64,000 bases of DNA from Azophilus sp965116165. GTDB lineage: Bacteria; Pseudomonadota; Gammaproteobacteria; Pseudomonadales; Azotimanducaceae. The stretch's first letter is position 1; each line of letters begins with the position of its first letter. Below the pieces are notes generated by a model, which saw nothing but the letters and a program-made list of their open reading frames with translations, ran no database searches and had not been told where the DNA came from. Shown piece by piece: positions 41,633-50,608 of this stretch. The position numbers and the translations under genes were made by a program. The stretch covers positions 2,170,001-2,234,000 of the forward strand of contig OZ220484.1 of NCBI GenBank assembly GCA_965116165.1, written 5' to 3'.

Positions 41633-44600
41633 GTGCACGCCCGGCTTACTTTGAATCAATCCGGCAACGTGCCGCAGATCGCTGGGAAAAGCTGGAGAGC
41701 GACCCGGAGCTTGCAGCTCCGTGGTGGCAGCTGTTCAAGCAAGTTCAAAGCCCGCGACACATAGTCTCAGAGCTATTGCAAAACGCGGATGATGCCGGTG
41801 CAACAGAGGCCATCGTCAGGATAGAAGAGGACGCATTCGTCTTTGAGCACAACGGCGAAGATTTCACCGAGGAGCATTTCGAATCCCTCTGCCGATTTGG
41901 CTACTCGAACAAGCGGGCGCTGCACACAATCGGGTTTCGTGGGATCGGTTTCAAGAGCATTTTCAGCCTTGGAAAGCGTGTGGAACTGTTCACGCCCACA
42001 CTGTCTGTCGCTTTCGATCAGGATAGATTCACCGAACCGAAATTGGCGAACGGACATGAGATAGCCAACGATTCTACGACAGTCCGCGTCGCCATTGAAG
42101 ACCCTCTGAAAGGATCGGAAGTCAAAGAGAATCTTCGGGAGTGGCTTAAGAGCCCTGTCTCGCTCTTGTTCTTCAAGAACATCCGTCGAATTCAGATCGG
42201 TGAAGATGAGCTGCATTGGGGCAGTTGTGGTCCCGGGCCCGTCAAAGATACCGAGTGGCTGGCGCTTCACAACGACGCGGACAAGATATTTCTCATAGCG
42301 CGTTCGGCACCTGAGCCCTTCCCGGAGGATGCGCTGGCAGAGATCAAACAAGAGCGAATGCTCAGCGACGATGAGCACACTGATTTTCCGCCATGTTCTG
42401 TCGAGATTGTCCTCGGCGTAGAGGGCCGTCTGTACGTAGTGTTACCGACGGGCGTTAAGACGGAGCTTCCATTCGCATGTAATGCGCCGTTCATGCAAGA
42501 CCCCTCGCGGATTGAGATCAGATCCCCTGGTACCTCACCGACGAACAGGTGGTTGCTAGCGCGCGCAGGAAAGCTTGCGGCAGAGGTGATGCTTCAATGG
42601 CTACGGCAGTCGGATTCAGACCCAGTTGAGCGGGCATGCGCCTATGGTCTGATGCCAGACTTAGATTGCGATGACACGTCCTTGAAGGGCACGTGCGGCA
42701 CGATTGTCGAAAAGGCCTTTGCCGAAGTTATCCAGGAAGAAGAATTCCTACTTACGGAGGATGGGCAACTCGTTGCGCAAGAGAAGAGCATCATCATCCC
42801 TAGGCCGATCTTCGATGTCTGGCCAAGCACACAGGCGGCAGTGCTCTTTGACGATGGCGACAGGTCAGCCTTCTCCCAACTTGTCTCGGATAAAGACCGG
42901 CAAAAGCTGTTGAACTGGGGCCTCATTGAAGAAATCGATGATGACGGCGTCTTGACCGCCCTTCGAGGCAAACATCTCCCCAAGCCCGAAAACTGGCAGA
43001 GACTCTTGAGTTTGTGGGCCTATATTGCGCCGATGATTACCGGTTACGGCTTTCATGGGAGGAATAAGGAAGCGCTTTGTATTGTACCGGTACAGGGGAA
43101 AGGCGTTCTGTATGCGGCTGACGAAGCGGTGCGGCTCGGGGAGAAGAAGCTCGTACCCACCGAGGACGACTGGCGCTTTCTTGGAGACAGGCTTTCCGTT
43201 CTGAACCAGAACTGGCTTCGCTATCTGACGGAGAAGCGTCGGGTTGCCGAACAAGACGGCAACATGGAGCTTGCCGAGCAGGTGAAGGCTGCTGATGCCG
43301 TACTTGAAGCCATATCTCTGGACGAGCCGAGCGATACCGGGAAGGTCATGGATCGGGTCGCCGCAGATTTTTTCGCGGGCGAAACTAAGACTCTGGCAGA
43401 TTCTATACGCATAGCGCAGATCGCCGCTAAGCTTGGAGCAAGCGTGGGCAGCGCCTTCCGCTTCGTTTGTGAAGACCGCCAGCTACGATCAACCGAAAGG
43501 ATGATACTCGTAGACACCGATGGTGCCTTGGACCTTTTGCTTCCTGAAGAATGGTGCGAAAGCCACCTCCTGCATCCAGACTACCTGAAGGCGTTTACCT
43601 CCTGCTCGCGCGAAGAGTGGCAACAATGGGTGTCTAGTGGACGTTCAGGTCTGCACAGGTTTGTGCCACTCGTTCAGGCCGGATCCCGATACATCTCTCA
43701 AATAAAGACAGAGAGGGAACTGGAACGGAGACAGTTCGCTGGTTCCTTCGCGCCTCGTTACAAGAACCCGTGGTTCCATATCTGCGACTGGGATTTTGAA
43801 GATGAGATTTGGGAGCATTGGGAGAGTCTCGCCGAGGAGGACGACACTCTCTGGGGCAAGGTCATAGAGAGGATTTTGATAGAGCCGCAACGGTTCTGGT
43901 CGGGCTCGATAACTGCCACGGTTACTGAGGAAGCGCAAAACGGCCACACAAGGCGTGTGGTACGCGACGGGCTTGTCCCGGAATGGATTCTCAAACTTCG
44001 TGAAAGGGAATGCCTGCGCGACACACATGGCGTCTTGAGAAAGCCTGCTGAACTTCTGCGCCGGACACCCGAGACCGAAGCCCTTAGAGATGTCGAACCG
44101 TTCGTTGATGCACATCTGGACAATCTGAATACAGTACCCTTGCTGGAGCTGCTGGGCGTCGGTGACATACCGACTGGCCCCGAAAAGCTGCTAAGCCGGA
44201 TCAAAACTCTGGCCAAGGCCGAAAAGCCCGCAGTCCACGAAGTCGAGAAATGGTATCGGCGTCTTGATGAACTGATCGATAGTTGCTCAACGGATGATTT
44301 CACTTCCATTAAGACCGCTTTCAAGACTGAGTGGCTGATCCTGACAGAGAACGGGGCATGGGAAATCTCCGGCGGCGTCTTTCTCGGCACCGATGAGGAA
44401 GACGCGCCCGGCGCGGAAATGGTCCGCGCCTCAGTACGGGATCTTACCCTCTGGCGAAAAATCGGCGTCGAGGAGCGGCCGACGCCTGAGCTTGCAATAT
44501 GTTGGCTACAGAGCCTGTCTTCTGGTCCACTACCACCGGAAGACCTGCGTCGGGCTCGCGTCCTGCTGGCACGGCACGCCTCCCGCGTATGGAAGGAATG

Positions 44601-45840
44601 TCAACATTGGCTGAGTCTGTCGGGCGAATGGATGCCAGTCGAAGAGTTCGACTACGCGCTGACAATGCAGCCGCTCATTCCGTGGAAACACCTGCATCAA
44701 TGGGTAAAAGACAAAACCGCCGATCTTCGGCGTTTGCCGGTTGAAGTCAGCCAGACAACGCCCTTCGCGGGCATTCCTTTGCTTGCGGCTCACGTGGAAG
44801 AACGTTTCCACCGCAAGGGCACGGACACTGGCAAACCGGAACAGCGCGTCTGGTTGAAACAGCTGGGGCTGGAGTTGCAACGCATCAAGTTGAAAGAAGA
44901 GGACGAGACGGACCGCATCCGAAGTCTGGCGAAGGATCTCGCCGACACGCAATGGAAGACAACCCGTGATCTCGAAATCATTTCCTACATTGAGGGAAAG
45001 CCAGCCGGACTCCCACGACGCGTTGATGCGATCTGGTCCGACGGAACGACGCTCTATGCCGAAGACAAGCCGCTGGCGAAACTCGCTCGTGCCATTGCGC
45101 TGGAACTCGACCGGTCGTTTCGCAACACAGAAATCTCGGACGCGATAAAGCTGTGCTTCGACCGCCCCGAGGCATTTGTGACGGAATATATGGAAGACAA
45201 CTTCACCCTCATTCCTCGCAAGGAGGTTCTGGAGCCGGACTCGAAAACTTCGGACGAAGATGAGACCGCTAAAGCTCGCGGGGACAGCGATGAGCCAGAA
45301 GCCGCTGAAGATTCGCAAACGTCTTCGGACGACACTCTGGATAGGGACGAAGAAGAGGCCAACGAAGAGACCGATGAAGAGGCGGAGACCGAGCCTCACG
45401 GTAAAGAAGGCGGCTACGACGACACAGAGGACGAAATCATAAAACCGCGCCGGAAAAATAGGCCGCATAAGCCCGGCATCATGGAGCGTTTTGCTCTGAG
45501 CCAAGGTTTTCGGAAGGATCACAGGAACCGCTTCTATGACGACCATGGAAACTGGATCGCCAAATCTCTTGATGGGCTTTTCCCGTGGGAACAGAGGTCG
45601 GCGTCGGGAGAGGTTACCCGCCACTACTGGCCGAGGGATCACTGCCTCCAACGCGACCCACTTCAGCTCAAAGCTGAAATCTGGAGCATCGCCGAGAAGT
45701 TCCCCGAGACCTATGTGTTGGTTCTTTCCGACCTTGAGGGCGAGCCGGTGGAGATCACAGGCGGACAACTACGAGAAATGCAGGATCGAGGTGAACTCAC
45801 CCTGCACCCATCAACCTATCTATTGGTAGCATGTCGGTAG
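41629..45840 (+). CDS. Sacsin/Hsp90-like (GHKL) ATPase, large defence-associated protein
   Basis: This 1403-residue protein has an N-terminal GHKL ATP-binding domain of sacsin type. SELLQNADDAGATEAIVRIE holds the N box, FEHNGEDF the G1 motif and GFRGIGFKSIF the G2 motif, within residues 45-115. The middle ~1000 residues are mixed and unassigned. An acidic low-complexity linker (about 1205-1270) precedes a compact C-terminal domain, GFRKDHRNRFYDDHGNW onward. It is coupled by ATGA to the helicase gene, so the pair likely act together. Sacsin-like ATPases next to DUF3883 helicases recur in uncharacterised defence loci; the mechanism is unknown. Confidence 0.85.
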   Translation: MSARPAYFESIRQRAADRWEKLESDPELAAPWWQLFKQVQSPRHIVSELLQNADDAGATEAIVRIEEDAFVFEHNGEDFTEEHFESLCRFGYSNKRALHTIGFRGIGFKSIFSLGKRVELFTPTLSVAFDQDRFTEPKLANGHEIANDSTTVRVAIEDPLKGSEVKENLREWLKSPVSLLFFKNIRRIQIGEDELHWGSCGPGPVKDTEWLALHNDADKIFLIARSAPEPFPEDALAEIKQERMLSDDEHTDFPPCSVEIVLGVEGRLYVVLPTGVKTELPFACNAPFMQDPSRIEIRSPGTSPTNRWLLARAGKLAAEVMLQWLRQSDSDPVERACAYGLMPDLDCDDTSLKGTCGTIVEKAFAEVIQEEEFLLTEDGQLVAQEKSIIIPRPIFDVWPSTQAAVLFDDGDRSAFSQLVSDKDRQKLLNWGLIEEIDDDGVLTALRGKHLPKPENWQRLLSLWAYIAPMITGYGFHGRNKEALCIVPVQGKGVLYAADEAVRLGEKKLVPTEDDWRFLGDRLSVLNQNWLRYLTEKRRVAEQDGNMELAEQVKAADAVLEAISLDEPSDTGKVMDRVAADFFAGETKTLADSIRIAQIAAKLGASVGSAFRFVCEDRQLRSTERMILVDTDGALDLLLPEEWCESHLLHPDYLKAFTSCSREEWQQWVSSGRSGLHRFVPLVQAGSRYISQIKTERELERRQFAGSFAPRYKNPWFHICDWDFEDEIWEHWESLAEEDDTLWGKVIERILIEPQRFWSGSITATVTEEAQNGHTRRVVRDGLVPEWILKLRERECLRDTHGVLRKPAELLRRTPETEALRDVEPFVDAHLDNLNTVPLLELLGVGDIPTGPEKLLSRIKTLAKAEKPAVHEVEKWYRRLDELIDSCSTDDFTSIKTAFKTEWLILTENGAWEISGGVFLGTDEEDAPGAEMVRASVRDLTLWRKIGVEERPTPELAICWLQSLSSGPLPPEDLRRARVLLARHASRVWKECQHWLSLSGEWMPVEEFDYALTMQPLIPWKHLHQWVKDKTADLRRLPVEVSQTTPFAGIPLLAAHVEERFHRKGTDTGKPEQRVWLKQLGLELQRIKLKEEDETDRIRSLAKDLADTQWKTTRDLEIISYIEGKPAGLPRRVDAIWSDGTTLYAEDKPLAKLARAIALELDRSFRNTEISDAIKLCFDRPEAFVTEYMEDNFTLIPRKEVLEPDSKTSDEDETAKARGDSDEPEAAEDSQTSSDDTLDRDEEEANEETDEEAETEPHGKEGGYDDTEDEIIKPRRKNRPHKPGIMERFALSQGFRKDHRNRFYDDHGNWIAKSLDGLFPWEQRSASGEVTRHYWPRDHCLQRDPLQLKAEIWSIAEKFPETYVLVLSDLEGEPVEITGGQLREMQDRGELTLHPSTYLLVACR

Positions 45841-46727
45841 TTTCGGAATCTGATCGAAAGCAGTTCGCCGAGAAGGGATACATGGTCCTCAAGGGGGTTA
45901 TCCCCGCAGACACCCTGGCCATGCTGCGGGAGGAGTGCTCCTATTTTTTGGGGTACATGGACTCGCGCATGGATGCCGGTCTAGTCGCTAACAGTGTGCT
46001 TTCCCGGCGCGGCCGCCGCTACTTCGTCAATAACATGTATCGCTACAGCAACCGGCTGTGGCGCTTTATCTACGGGGATTTGATGGCGGATGTCTGTCGC
46101 CATACCCTGGGCCCGGATGCCTATCTGTTCAACGAGCAGTGGGTGGTCAAGGGTGCCGAACAGGGCATGGAGTTCGCCTGGCACCAGGATTCGGGCTACG
46201 TCAAGGCGGTCGATCCCGAAACGGCGCATTCGCCCTATCTAACCTGCTGGTGCACGTTGGACGATGTTGGTGAACAAAACGGCACCGTCCATGTTCTCGA
46301 CCACGACCGGGGAGGCACCCGGAACCACATCATTACCCACGACCGGGATGCCCAAACCAACGATCTGATCGGCTATGGGGGCACAGACCCGGGCGTTGCG
46401 ATGGACGCGCCGGCGGGCAGTGTTATCGCCTTTACGAGCTACAACCTGCACCGCAGCGGCGCGAATACTTCCGGGACGATGCGTCGGGTCTATCTGCCGC
46501 AGTATGCCTCGGCGCCGATCGTCAACACTCGGACCGGCGAGCAATTCAACCTGGCCGTACCGTTTCTCAGGGGCGGGGAAATTGTCTACGACCGGGGCAC
46601 CGACAGGTCGGCGAATTGGGGCGGCTCGGATGGTCCCCGATCAGCGGCGCCGTTGTGCGCCGCAGGATTGCCGGATGACCAGATCGACCGGCAAAACATC
46701 GGGCTCGACATCGCGCCCGGCGATTAG
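45831..46727 (+). CDS. Phytanoyl-CoA dioxygenase family protein
   Basis: This 298-residue Fe(II)/2-oxoglutarate oxygenase has the metal ligands in FAWHQDSGY (H-x-D) and a distal His in YNLHRSGAN, followed by MRRVYLPQY for 2-oxoglutarate binding. The family hydroxylates small molecules; the substrate is unknown. The ATG lies 10 bp inside the previous gene, though the two are probably unrelated in function. Its last 87 bp overlap the convergent lacI gene, and the end of the protein (about 270-298) looks non-conserved, so an original stop may have been lost. Confidence 0.85.
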   Translation: MSVVSESDRKQFAEKGYMVLKGVIPADTLAMLREECSYFLGYMDSRMDAGLVANSVLSRRGRRYFVNNMYRYSNRLWRFIYGDLMADVCRHTLGPDAYLFNEQWVVKGAEQGMEFAWHQDSGYVKAVDPETAHSPYLTCWCTLDDVGEQNGTVHVLDHDRGGTRNHIITHDRDAQTNDLIGYGGTDPGVAMDAPAGSVIAFTSYNLHRSGANTSGTMRRVYLPQYASAPIVNTRTGEQFNLAVPFLRGGEIVYDRGTDRSANWGGSDGPRSAAPLCAAGLPDDQIDRQNIGLDIAPGD

Positions 46728-47675
46728 CCCGATCAGGTGCTCGACCAGCCGCCGTCCGGCGAGTTCCGTATCCTGGCGCACGGTTGTCAGCGCCGGCCGG
46801 GTGTATTGGGCAATCGGCAGATCGTCATAGCCGACCACGGCCATGTCCGTCGGCACGGCCAAGCCGCGGTCGTGCAGCGCCGCGATGGCGCCGATGGCGA
46901 TGAGGTCGCTCGCACAAACGACGGCGTCGATTTCCTTGCCGGTCGACAGCAGCCGCTCAATGGCCGCATAGCCCTCTTCCTCCGATGAGTTGGCGGGGAA
47001 GTGCAGGCGGGGGTTCGCCTTGAGGCCGTGGTTCGCCAGGGCGTCGAGATATCCCTCGTATCGGTGCGTGAATTCCGGATTGGCGGCCAATGTGCTGCCG
47101 ATGAACGCAAAATGCCGGTGGCCGAGATTGATCAGGTGGTTGGTGATTTCCCGGGCGCTTTCCTGATTCTGACAGGTGACGTAGCTGGAAATGCCGGGTA
47201 CGTTTTGGTCCAAACCCCAGATGACGAAAGGCGTGCCGCTAGACGCCAGCTCGGTCAGTTGCGCGTTGTAGCTCGCCCGGTCGCGAATGCCCAGCAGAAT
47301 CAGGCCGTCGGCGCGATGCGCGTCCGGGAAATCGGTCACCCAGTTCTCGCTGAGTTGTTGGAAGGTGACGATGAGATCGTAGCCGTGGCCGGCGGCGGCG
47401 TGGGCGACGCTGCTCAGGATGGCGAGAAAAAACGGGTTGATGTGGGATTCGTTGGTGTCCTCGCAGAACAGCAGTGCCAGGGTGTTGGTGGTTTGCGCCC
47501 GCAGGCGGCTGGCGTTGCGATCCACGGTATAGCGCATCTCCTTGGCGATCCGCTGAATGTGCCTGCGGGTTGCGGCGCTCACCTGCGGGCTGTTGCGCAG
47601 CGCCCGGGAAACGGTCGATTGGGAGACCCCGGCTTTCGCGGCGATATCGAGCGAGGTGGTTTTGGACGTTTTCAT
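46641..47675 (-). CDS. LacI-family transcriptional regulator of the sugar regulon
   Basis: This 344-residue repressor has an N-terminal helix-turn-helix (TSLDIAAKAGVSQSTVSRAL) and a periplasmic-binding-protein-like sensor (DGLILLGIRDR, VVGYDDLPIAQYTRPALTTV). It is divergent from the TonB receptor gene, and the ATG at 47675 lies 14 bp from a 12-bp inverted-repeat operator pair, implying autoregulation. The same motif upstream of the ABC operon and glk makes it the likely regulator of both sugar regions. An upstream ATG at 47711 would lie inside the operator. Confidence 0.92.
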   Translation of the reverse strand: MKTSKTTSLDIAAKAGVSQSTVSRALRNSPQVSAATRRHIQRIAKEMRYTVDRNASRLRAQTTNTLALLFCEDTNESHINPFFLAILSSVAHAAAGHGYDLIVTFQQLSENWVTDFPDAHRADGLILLGIRDRASYNAQLTELASSGTPFVIWGLDQNVPGISSYVTCQNQESAREITNHLINLGHRHFAFIGSTLAANPEFTHRYEGYLDALANHGLKANPRLHFPANSSEEEGYAAIERLLSTGKEIDAVVCASDLIAIGAIAALHDRGLAVPTDMAVVGYDDLPIAQYTRPALTTVRQDTELAGRRLVEHLIGLIAGRDVEPDVLPVDLVIRQSCGAQRRR

Positions 47676-47688
47676 TGTTGGGGTGCCT

Positions 47689-47719
47689 GCATTCGTATGC
47701 GGATTATGCATACGAATGC
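47689..47719. promoter_or_regulatory. Paired operator between lacI and the TonB receptor gene
   Basis: GCATTCGTATGC (47689-47700) and GCATACGAATGC (47708-47719) are exact reverse complements with a 7-base spacer. Each half contains the ATACGAWTGC core seen at 34712 and 55394. It can serve both divergent genes. Confidence 0.65.
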
Positions 47720-47794
47720 GCGGCCTTGCTTGTCGACAGCGTCCTTCCTAGCATTCCGCCTTGGGGAAAAATGTCATTTGCAGAGGACAAAGAG

Positions 47795-50593
47795 ATGTTG
47801 CATGGGATGCCTTCCTTGACGCCCGACTTCTTCCGTGCGCTGCTGATAATCATGGTCGGTTCGGGGCCTTTGGTTTTCGCGAACGCCGTTGCCGCCGAGG
47901 CATCCGAGGAAATCATCGAAGAGGTTCTGGTCACGGCCAAGTATCAGCGAAGCCTGGCCGATGGTATTTTGCAAAAGCGCGATGCCGACAATCAGATCGA
48001 GGCCATCGGTATGGAGGACATCGGCGTTCTGCCCGCCAAGTCCATCGCCGAGGTCATTGCCTCCCTGCCCGGTGTCGCGGGCGCGAGGAGCGATGAGGGC
48101 ATCATCAGCCAACTGTCGGTGCGGGGCACCACCGATCTCACCCTCGGCACATTGAATGGCCGCGAGCAGGTCACGGTGGCCACGACGCGCAACGTGGAAT
48201 ACGCGCTCTATCCTCCCAATGTGATGTCGGCGGTGCAGATCTACAAAACCGCCAATGCGAACATAAGCGAGGGCGGGCTTTCCGGCGTTGTCAATATGAA
48301 CACCATAAGGCCCCTCAGCTTCGACGAGCGGGAAATCGTATTCAATGGCGAGTTGACCTTCCCGCAGGTGTCGGACGATGTGATCAAGGCCAATGACACC
48401 GGTGGCCAGGCCAGTGTCGTCTACATCGATCAATTCAACGACAACTTCGGTATCGTGCTTTCCTATGCCTACGCCGACGAGGTGCTTGGACGCGATGGCG
48501 ATGTTAATCCATTCGACTGGCGTGGCTTTGCGGGCGGTGGCTTCGGCGCCCCGCCGCCGGATGTGGACGGCGACGGCGTCACCGGCGACGAGGTGGTTCC
48601 GGCGGGCTTCACCCTGTTCAACGGCGGCGGTGCGGAAGAGCGCAAGGGCGCCTTTGTCGCGTTGCAGTGGCGGAGCGACGAGGTCGAAGTGAATTTCGAC
48701 CTGCTCGATTCCCGGCGGCAACAGGATAACCGCATCAACGGCATGAACTTCATCGGCACGACCGTTGGCGGAGGAACCCTGGTCAACCCGATGTTCAACG
48801 CCCGCGGCGCGGTGGACGAGGTGGCTTCCGGCACCATAACCATCCCCGGTACCAATGCCTCGGGCTTCGGCAGCGGCGGCAGTTCCAGCTTCAACCAGTT
48901 GCACGATGTCGAGCACGATGTGCTGAGCACCGGGCTCAACCTGGCGTTCAATCGCGACCAATGGACCATTGTCGGCGACATCGGCCATTCACGCGCCGAA
49001 AGCGATACCCGGATCTTCAATACCACCACGCACCTGGCGCCGACCGGCGGCTTCGGCGGCCCGACCTTCACCCTTACCTTCGATGCGCTGGGCAAGCATC
49101 CGACGCTTTCCGTGGCCGAGGACATGCTGGATCCGACGCTTTGGGTTCCCAGGCAATTCGAGGAGTACCGGGAAGCCTCGGACGATGAGCTGACGACGGT
49201 CAAACTCGATGTTGAGAGGGAGTTTGCGGGAGGCGACGGATTCGGCCTGACGAGCGTGGCGTTCGGCGCCAGGTACACCGATCGGGAGAAGCATTTCGAA
49301 CTGCTGGCGGACCGATTCAATACCGCCATCGTTCCCGATGTCGATCCGGTGCGGATGACCCCGGCACCGCTCGACCAAAGCCATGTTGAATTCATCGCCA
49401 CGCCGAAGCACGGCCCCGACTTCATCGTTTGGGATCTGTTCAAGATTCGCAACGAGCGATTCACGGTGAACACCCCCCAGACCGAGGCGACCAATCCCGT
49501 TCAATCCAGGAACACGTTGCTACAGCAGTCCGGCAGTGTCGAGGAGGAAACGATTTCGGGCTATGTGCAATTCAACTTTGAGGGGCGCATGGTCGATACG
49601 CCGTTTTGGGGCAATCTGGGTGTGCGGGTGGTCAATACCGAATCGGAATCGCCGGGTTGGACAACGCCCGACCGGGCCAATGTTCCCGCCACGGCCATCA
49701 ACCCGGACCACGACTATTTTGAGGTGCTGCCCAGCTTGAACCTGGCGTTCGAAATAACGGATTCGCAACTGCTGCGGCTTGGTGTGGCCAGAGTGATGAG
49801 CCGCGCCCCCCTGGACGACCTCAAGTCGTCGCAGACGCTCTTTATCAGCGGTTTCGGGGCGAACGGCACCGCGGGCAACCCGATGCTCGACCCCACCAGG
49901 GCGTGGCAGGCTTCGGTTTCCTACGAGTGGTATCCCAACCCGTTTAGTTCCGTGGCGGTGGCGGCGCACTATGCCGACCTCGATTCTTTTGTCGGCACGG
50001 AATTCACCACCATCGTCGTGAAGACGGCCGACTCGGTTGACGGTTTCGGCAATGTGGTTCCCGGGGGGTCGGTCGATGTGGAATTGGAAACGCTCGGCAA
50101 TGGCGACGGCGGCTATATTCGGGGGTTGGAGTTCGCGGTGAACACCAATTTCGGCTTTATTTCCGAACCGCTTGAGACCATTGGGGTGAGTGTGAACTAT
50201 GCCTTCACCGAATCGAATGTGATTCCGGTCGGGCGGCCGGAGCTCGGTGGCAGCGTCAGCTCGGAGGGCGCCGCCCTGACCGGGCTGTCGGAACATGTCG
50301 GCAACCTGGGCCTGTGGTGGGCCAACTACAATATCGAAGCGCGCATCGGCGTGGACTACCGTAGCGAATACATCGAGCCGAACGTATTCGGCAACTTCCT
50401 CAATGTCGATGACACCACATTGGTCAGCTTCAATCTGTCCTACGACTTCAGCGAGAAGTTCCGCGTCAGCCTGTTCGGATTCAACATCGGCGACGAGCGG
50501 CGGCGCAAGTACACCGCCGGCATACCGGAACGCACCGAGTTCAACCAGTATTACCGCGAAACCTATGGCGTGAAGGTCTTCTATCGGATGTAG
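47795..50593 (+). CDS. TonB-dependent outer-membrane receptor for carbohydrate
   Basis: The 932-residue precursor has a signal peptide (FRALLIIMVGSGPLVFANAV), a TonB-box-like EEVLVTAKYQ, and a plug domain with SIAEVIASLPGV and QLSVRGTTD. The rest is a 22-strand-type barrel ending in VKVFYRM with the usual terminal aromatic. It belongs to the branch linked to sugar import in proteobacteria. It would pass oligosaccharides made by the amylase to the periplasmic binding protein. AGAGGA sits 7 bases before the ATG at 47795; an ATG at 47771 is in frame. It is under the lacI-side operator. Confidence 0.92.
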   Translation: MLHGMPSLTPDFFRALLIIMVGSGPLVFANAVAAEASEEIIEEVLVTAKYQRSLADGILQKRDADNQIEAIGMEDIGVLPAKSIAEVIASLPGVAGARSDEGIISQLSVRGTTDLTLGTLNGREQVTVATTRNVEYALYPPNVMSAVQIYKTANANISEGGLSGVVNMNTIRPLSFDEREIVFNGELTFPQVSDDVIKANDTGGQASVVYIDQFNDNFGIVLSYAYADEVLGRDGDVNPFDWRGFAGGGFGAPPPDVDGDGVTGDEVVPAGFTLFNGGGAEERKGAFVALQWRSDEVEVNFDLLDSRRQQDNRINGMNFIGTTVGGGTLVNPMFNARGAVDEVASGTITIPGTNASGFGSGGSSSFNQLHDVEHDVLSTGLNLAFNRDQWTIVGDIGHSRAESDTRIFNTTTHLAPTGGFGGPTFTLTFDALGKHPTLSVAEDMLDPTLWVPRQFEEYREASDDELTTVKLDVEREFAGGDGFGLTSVAFGARYTDREKHFELLADRFNTAIVPDVDPVRMTPAPLDQSHVEFIATPKHGPDFIVWDLFKIRNERFTVNTPQTEATNPVQSRNTLLQQSGSVEEETISGYVQFNFEGRMVDTPFWGNLGVRVVNTESESPGWTTPDRANVPATAINPDHDYFEVLPSLNLAFEITDSQLLRLGVARVMSRAPLDDLKSSQTLFISGFGANGTAGNPMLDPTRAWQASVSYEWYPNPFSSVAVAAHYADLDSFVGTEFTTIVVKTADSVDGFGNVVPGGSVDVELETLGNGDGGYIRGLEFAVNTNFGFISEPLETIGVSVNYAFTESNVIPVGRPELGGSVSSEGAALTGLSEHVGNLGLWWANYNIEARIGVDYRSEYIEPNVFGNFLNVDDTTLVSFNLSYDFSEKFRVSLFGFNIGDERRRKYTAGIPERTEFNQYYRETYGVKVFYRM

Positions 50594-50608
50594 CGGCAAT
50601 TATTGCCC

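Noticed and set aside
37123..45840. Complete DISARM system
   Set aside because: The helicase is DrmD-like, but drmA, drmB, drmC and an adjacent DISARM methylase are missing; the Type III mod at 57 kb belongs with its own res gene.
47774..48988. Long minus-strand frame of about 400 codons opposite the TonB receptor
   Set aside because: It mirrors codon periodicity of the G+C-rich receptor gene and has low-complexity His/Val/Gly-rich content without any domain.
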